Source: Cerioporus squamosus
Taxonomy: Eukaryota > Basidiomycota > Agaricomycetes > Polyporales > Polyporaceae
DNA: 21,814 nt
Direction of reading: 5' to 3'
Assembly: GCA_022592435.1 (NCBI GenBank)
Contig: JABYQS010000459.1
Span: 1-21,814, forward strand
Shown: piece after piece, positions 17,680 to 21,814 of the stretch
How positions within the stretch are numbered: position 1 is the first letter of the stretch
How the letters are laid out: every line of letters begins with the position of its first letter
Notes under the pieces: model-generated
The model's input: the letters and a program-made list of their open reading frames with translations, nothing else
The model's database searches: none
Told to the model about the DNA's origin: nothing
Made by a program: the position numbers and the translations under genes

Positions 17680-18824
17680 ATGGAGGTTCTAGCACCGGAA
17701 CTTTTGGACGATATCTTCGCGTTAGCGTGCACAGACGGCGGCTTCACAGGATGCTCCCTCTCGTCCGTATCTAAGCACATCAGGGCTGCTTCCCGTGCAG
17801 CCCGCTTCCACTCCATCTCTCTCACCGGTTCTCCGCAACAAACCGACGCAGTTCCTCTCTGCTTCCTCGCAGAGCGTGCCGCGGCAGCCATACGCACACC
17901 TACGATACGACACCTCCACCTCGTCGCCATGCAGAAAAGAAGCCGTGGCGCCCCCCGAGGAAGTCCAGCGTGAATCGCGCCAGATCACGAATCAGACCGC
18001 CAGATACATTGAGAGTGTCGCGACGCTCATTCGCCTTGTCGCGCAGGACCTCGAGACGCTGTGCCTCGTACACAACCACGGCTGATGCATGCAGTTGTAC
18101 AGCTGCCGAACATCGGGTGCCCCGCCGGGCCTTCCCGATGCTGCGCGAACTTACACTCGTCGGTCCGGATCCGTTCGTGGCCACGGGCGCTGCCATGTCC
18201 CCATTCTACCCCCGACTGGAGCGACTTCACCTCGGCTTTCCTACATACTTCCCATGGGACCTCAGCTTTGACTCCTGGGCCACCCGTGCTCCAGGTGTCA
18301 CCCATCTATACCTCTCGGAAGTCAACGGGGCCCCGCCAGCTAGTGGATGCAGTCGGTGAGTGTTGCGTGCATGCCACGCGCTATACTTCGTGAACACCAC
18401 ACTAACCACACGTCCGTATTCGAGACGTTTCCCGGCCCACGTTCAAGAACTTGCGCCATCTGCTCATGCGCCCTATAAGGCCCGAGGGGACAGATCTGTC
18501 CAAGACCACGACTTTTTGGTTGAAGTCCTCGGTCTCTTCTGCGAGACAGCGGCTATCCATGCTGAAGTAGTTCCGTACGGAAAGAGCCCTCACGAGTGGG
18601 AGGGGACAGCGAAGCAAGAGTGGCTGGAAAGACTGACTGGCGGGAGTCGATGCTGTGTGTTCTCGAAGGAAGCGGCCTCACAGGACTCGATACCCTCCGG
18701 ATCTGAACCTCGGCGCGTGCGCCTGGAATGGGCAGATTTGGTGGCCCGCGTGCGACAGAAGAGAGAGGCGGCGGCGATCGCCCGAATGGAGAAGCTCATT
18801 GCCTTGAACTGGAGTAACGCGTAG
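17680..18824 (+). pseudogene. F-box-like protein, tandem copy 3, frame disrupted
   Basis: Same family and layout as copies 1 and 2: LAPELLDDIFALACTDGGFT at the N terminus, FPMLRELTLVGPDPF-type LRR stretches, a phase-1 intron (18356-18424), and the C terminus KQEWLERLTGGSRCCVF followed by a charged helix-like tail to the stop at 18824. Compared with copy 4 the frame is shifted by a compensating pair near 17842-17865, an extra A near 17935-17940, a lost G near 18083 and another near 18128, and changes near 18340 and between 18475 and 18510. No splice site is lost, and the TGA near 18083 appears only because of the adjacent missing base. The copy is either a recent pseudogene or an intact gene with assembly indels. 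Confidence 0.75.
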
Positions 18825-19326
18825 TATTTGCATGTTCATGCGGCAGTGGCTGCCACTAACCACACAGCGATATGATCTTTGCGTCTTGTCCGTAGGGTAT
18901 GCTAGTCGTCCTGCGTCCGAATTGACCATTCTTATGTATGCATGCAACCTGTATATCTCTATCGGAAGCCGTGGTCCAAGCATAAGGCGAGAGCACCTTG
19001 TCCATCTCCGAGTAGCAATGAATCTATCAGTCATATGTTCACGGTGAGGGAGGATGCTCACCTCGCAAGCTGTGGTTTGCATCGCCGTAGTAGAGTACAT
19101 TGCCTGTCGCGCTGCGATCGTCCCGGATCTGGTGCGCAGGCGCAACCATGGGAAACTTGCCCAGGACGTACTAGGCTTGATACTATGTCCGTCTTATAGC
19201 TCATCCTCACCGCGCTGAAGTTCGTAATCTCGGATCCTGCTAGTTAAGGTGAGTCTGCCGATCCTCTTTAATCTGAGTAGTCGATAGTTAACCACTCACT
19301 GATATTCGGACCGGCCTATAGCCTCG
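18825..19326. other. Spacer and leader of F-box copy 4
   Basis: Holds the second coding-like segment (19126-19185) and a leader intron 19249-19321 (GTGAGT...TATAG) ending 5 nt before the ATG. The first 250 nt shows no gene. Confidence 0.5.
19126..19185 (+). repeat. Coding-like repeated segment upstream of F-box copy 4
   Basis: The duplicate of the segment at 17481, reading DLVRRRNHGKLAQDVLGLI. Its frame is open upstream for about 20 further codons (AVVCIAVVEY...). It may be a remnant of an exon carried with the tandem duplication. Confidence 0.55.
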
Positions 19327-20435
19327 ATGGATGACCTAGCACCGGAGCTCCTAGACAATATCTTCACGTCGGCATGCACAGACGGAGGCTTCACGGGATG
19401 CTCCCTCTCCTCAGTATCCAAGCACATCAGGGCCACTTCCCGTGCAGCCCGCTTCCTCTCGATCTCTCTACCGGTTCTCCTCTACAACTAGCCCAATTCC
19501 TCTCCTGCTTCATCGCCGAGTGTTCCAGCCCCGCCATACGCACGCCTAACATGCGACACCTCTACCTCGTCGCCATGAAAAAAGAAGCCGTGGCGCGCCT
19601 CCGACCAAGCCAGGCCTGAACTGCGCCACATTGCGGACGAAGCGGCGAAGTACGTCGAGGACGTCACGACGCTCTTCCGCCTAGTCGCACGGGACCTCGA
19701 AACGCTGTGCCTCGTGCACATGAACGGCTGGATGCGGCTGGTCCAGCTGTCAAACGTCGGGTGCCCCGCCGGGGGCTTCCCGTTACTGCGCGAGCTCGCG
19801 CTCGTCGGCGCGGATCCGTTCGTAGCAGGGACATTGCCCTGTCCCGTTCTATCCCAAGCTGAAGCGACTGCACATCGGCATTCAGCATACCCCCGGGCCG
19901 CATGGGACATCCGCTACGATGCATGGGCCACCCGCGCTCCTGGATTGACTCACCTGTGCCTATCGGAAGTCAGAGCCGTGTCGCCAGCGATGGAGGATCT
20001 TGTCGGTAAGTTCTCGACTCTGCCATGTTGTGCGGAGAGACTGTGAGCACTCACTCACCGCCTTAGGAGACGCAACGCCGCTCAAGAACCTGCGCCATCT
20101 GCTCTTGCGACCCGTCGGCCCGCCCGTCGGGGCTCGTTGCGGCGGTCCGTCACAACAACACGGTGATATGCTCGAGGCCCTCAATCTCTTCTCGCCGCTC
20201 CATGCATGCTGATGCCGAACGAGAAGCACCACCAAGGGTGGGTCGCGAAGGCAAGCAGGAGTGGCAGGATAGGCTCGAAGGCGGCCCTGGATGCTGGCTG
20301 ATGTCGGAAGCAGCAGGCCGGCACGACGCGAAGGCGGGAGCTGAGCCGCGGGTGCGCCGTGGATGGGAAGACTTGATAGCCCAGGCGCGAGAGAGAGGAG
20401 AGAGGCGGCGATGGCGGCTTGGCTTGAACAGTTAA
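19327..20435 (+). pseudogene. F-box-like protein, tandem copy 4, frame disrupted
   Basis: The closest paralogue of copy 3. The N terminus is LAPELLDNIFTSACTDGGFT, then SLSSVSKHIR. After a missing C near 19471 the frame continues LTGSPLQLAQFLSCFIAE. A further shift lies near 19595. A shift pair lies between about 19830 and 19905, where the other frame encodes the expected FYPKLKRLHIGI. One more shift falls near 20210. The phase-1 intron 20006-20066 is intact and joins to DATPLKNLRHLLLRPVGP. The C terminus has KQEWQDRLEGGPGCW and an Arg-rich tail to the stop at 20433-20435. As with copy 3, only indels break the frame. Pseudogene or sequencing artefact cannot be separated from sequence alone. 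Confidence 0.75.
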
Positions 20436-20564
20436 GCTAGGCTCTGACGTAGCACAGTTGTTGCATACGAGATCCTCCTTGCGCTCAGTGTCACTCCCAT
20501 TGGGGATCACAATTCATCTTTGGTCCGAGAGTCATCCTTCCGCACATATAAGTATCCACGACAT
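20436..20564. terminator. Shared 3' intergenic space between convergent F-box copy 4 and the DJ-1 gene
   Basis: Only 129 bp separates two convergent stop codons, so both transcripts probably end within or overlap it. No clear AATAAA signal is seen on either strand. Confidence 0.35.
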
Positions 20565-21581
20565 TTACATCCTATGGAGGTCAATTACCATCCTCCAAGC
20601 GGAAGCCGAGAGCGCTTTGTCAATCTCCTCAGCGAGTGGCTTCCCGGAGGCCGGGTTCTGGCCAGTCATAACGTTTCCATCCACGACGACGCACGCCTGT
20701 TCAACAGTCAACCGTCAGTTCAGTATAGCAGTGCGCAGCTCAGAGGTCGCAAGTGAAGGAAAACACGCACCTCACCAGGAGCAGAACAGGAGTACTCGCC
20801 GCCGAGCTCCTTGATGCGCGACTCCACTAGGAACGGGACGTCCTGGCAACCCAACCAGCACAGGAGTGAGCAGATTCGCACAACGACACCGCAGGACTCA
20901 ACGCACCTTCGTCGTCTTGAAGTTCTCCTCCTCAACATTTGAGATCGCCGTAGCGCGGCGGCCCTTGAAGATGTTCACGCCTTGCGCATCCGTGACGTTC
21001 ACCAGAGCAGCGGGGCCGTGGCACACCGCAGATGTAATCTTGCCCGCACGGTAGAACTGCCGTGGTACGTGCAGGTGAGCGCATGGTACTACCCACGACG
21101 GGCACGAGCGAGCTCACCTCGTTCGCAAGCCTGATGTTATCTGGGTCCTCTGGGAGGTCAATGGGGGCGCGTGCCCGCCGACGTAGAAAATTGCGTCGTA
21201 GTCGCTGGCGTCGACCTCGGACAGCTTCTTCGCGTTCGCGAGCTTCGCCTTCACGACGGGGTCTCGAGGAACCCTGCGTCTTGTTTTGAAGTACTCGATG
21301 CTCGACTTGTCGACGGGCGGGTTCGGGCCCTTGGGCGACGCGAAATCGATCTCGTACTTCGGCGCGAGCACTAGTGGCCAACACATAAGGCTGCATGCAA
21401 AGAGTGAGCTGTGAGACGCACCGTAGTAAGGATGTGCAGCCTCGGGAAGGTACCAGCCCTGTCATGCGAGGAAAGTCAGCAACGTACGGAGGTTCCGGCG
21501 CAAGACGAGCGAGCGTACGGTTGGCTTCCCGAGCAGAGTTTCCTCGGTGGAGGTGAGAACGAAGAGGATACGATTCGGCAT
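20565..21581 (-). CDS. DJ-1/PfpI family protein (Hsp31, glyoxalase III-like), six exons, exon 3 frame disturbed
   Basis: Fungal Hsp31-type proteins convert methylglyoxal to lactate without glutathione and protect against stress. Exons on the minus strand are 21519-21581, 21422-21458, 21118-21370, 20907-21056, 20771-20842 and 20565-20696, all with GT-AG introns. Motifs in order: MPNRILFVLTS; GWYLPEAAHPYY with the conserved glutamate; FASPKGPNPPVD; DYDAIFYVGGH; DLPEDPDNIRLANE; AVCHGPAALVNV with the nucleophilic cysteine (about residue 130) and histidine; SNVEEENFKTTK; VPFLVESRIKELGG; NVMTGQNPASGKPLAEEI. The expected length of about 235 aa suits the family. Exon 3 is one base short: an apparent extra A near 21287 and missing G near 21268 and 21175. 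All other exons keep phase. Family identity is very secure. Confidence 0.87.
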
Positions 21582-21630
21582 TGTTAGGCTGAGGATGTCG
21601 GTTGGGTCTCCTGTGGAAGAAGTACCTAGC

Positions 21631-21640
21631 CTTTAAATAC
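21631..21640 (-). promoter_or_regulatory. TATA-like element upstream of the DJ-1 gene
   Basis: On the minus strand this reads GTATTTAAAG, about 50-60 bp upstream of the ATG at 21581, a plausible core promoter position with a short leader. The remaining sequence to 21814 is presumably further promoter; I recognise no stress element. Confidence 0.45.
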
Positions 21641-21814
21641 CAGGCTACCTTCCATCTTCATTCACGTTCGTAGGGGCTAGCGCGGTGGTACAGTTCCACT
21701 CCATCACGAATTACGCGCGTGCTGGTACGCGTCGTGTCACTGTAGAGGGCAGCGAGGAGTCAGTACATCCAATGCATTGCAATCTCGTGAGCGCACGAGT
21801 GGTTTTACGATCGC

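Larger units (their letters stand above)
17470..20440 (+). repeat. Tandem duplication of an F-box gene with its leader, unit about 1.65 kb
   Basis: Matching landmarks are offset by 1645-1647 bp: the VRxRxxGKLA segment (17481 and 19126), the leader intron, the ATG (17680 and 19327) and the phase-1 intron (18356 and 20006). The similarity extends upstream of the gene, so the unit includes leader and promoter-proximal sequence. Boundaries are approximate. Confidence 0.8.

Noticed and set aside
1..21814. tRNA, rRNA, CRISPR array or LTR pairs
   Set aside because: No cloverleaf box sequences, spaced direct repeats or long terminal repeats were seen on either strand.

Overview
This window is nuclear DNA of a filamentous basidiomycete, most likely a polypore-type agaricomycete. 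The evidence is short GT-AG introns of about 50-70 bp, high GC content, a tandem family of fungal F-box-like genes, a BIRC6-type ubiquitin-conjugating gene and a fungal APE-type LINE retrotransposon. The species assignment is inference; no marker gene is present.

Layout. (1) 1-2691, plus strand: the 3' part of a large multi-exon gene ending in a BIRC6/UBE2O-like E2 ubiquitin-conjugating fold, with its 5' end outside the window. (2) 2692-3465: intergenic. (3) 3467-13858, minus strand: one complete non-LTR retrotransposon of about 10.4 kb. It is bounded by a perfect 15-bp target-site duplication (3452-3466 and 13859-13873) and has an oligo(A) tail at its 3' (left) end. It carries ORF2 (endonuclease, reverse transcriptase, RNase H, C-terminal zinc motif; 1701 aa, intact), ORF1 (CCHC gag-like) and an unusually long 3.1-kb 5' region with at least one extra plausible ORF (190 aa) and a 25-base G tract. 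(4) 14356-20435, plus strand: four tandem F-box-like paralogues. Copies 1 and 2 have intact spliced frames. Copies 3 and 4, a clear 1.65-kb tandem duplication, carry several frameshifts. (5) 20565-21581, minus strand, convergent with copy 4: a six-exon DJ-1/PfpI (Hsp31, glyoxalase III-like) gene with frame disturbances in exon 3 and a TATA-like element upstream.

The genes do not form one pathway. The E2 gene and the F-box-like genes both suggest ubiquitin-dependent protein turnover, but nothing shows that they act together. The LINE inserted into intergenic DNA between them, and removing it restores a continuous spacer.

A cross-cutting observation is that the E2 gene, F-box copies 3 and 4 and the DJ-1 gene all contain single-base indels, mostly in short homopolymers (lost G or C, gained A), while their splice sites are intact and I saw no clear substitution nonsense codon. 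The LINE ORFs and F-box copies 1 and 2 are clean. This is either residual assembly error or recent decay of this segment; reads or a second strain would decide. The strongest candidate for something undescribed is the LINE's long ORF-bearing 5' region, followed by the F-box family with its shared C-terminal EW...GCW module.
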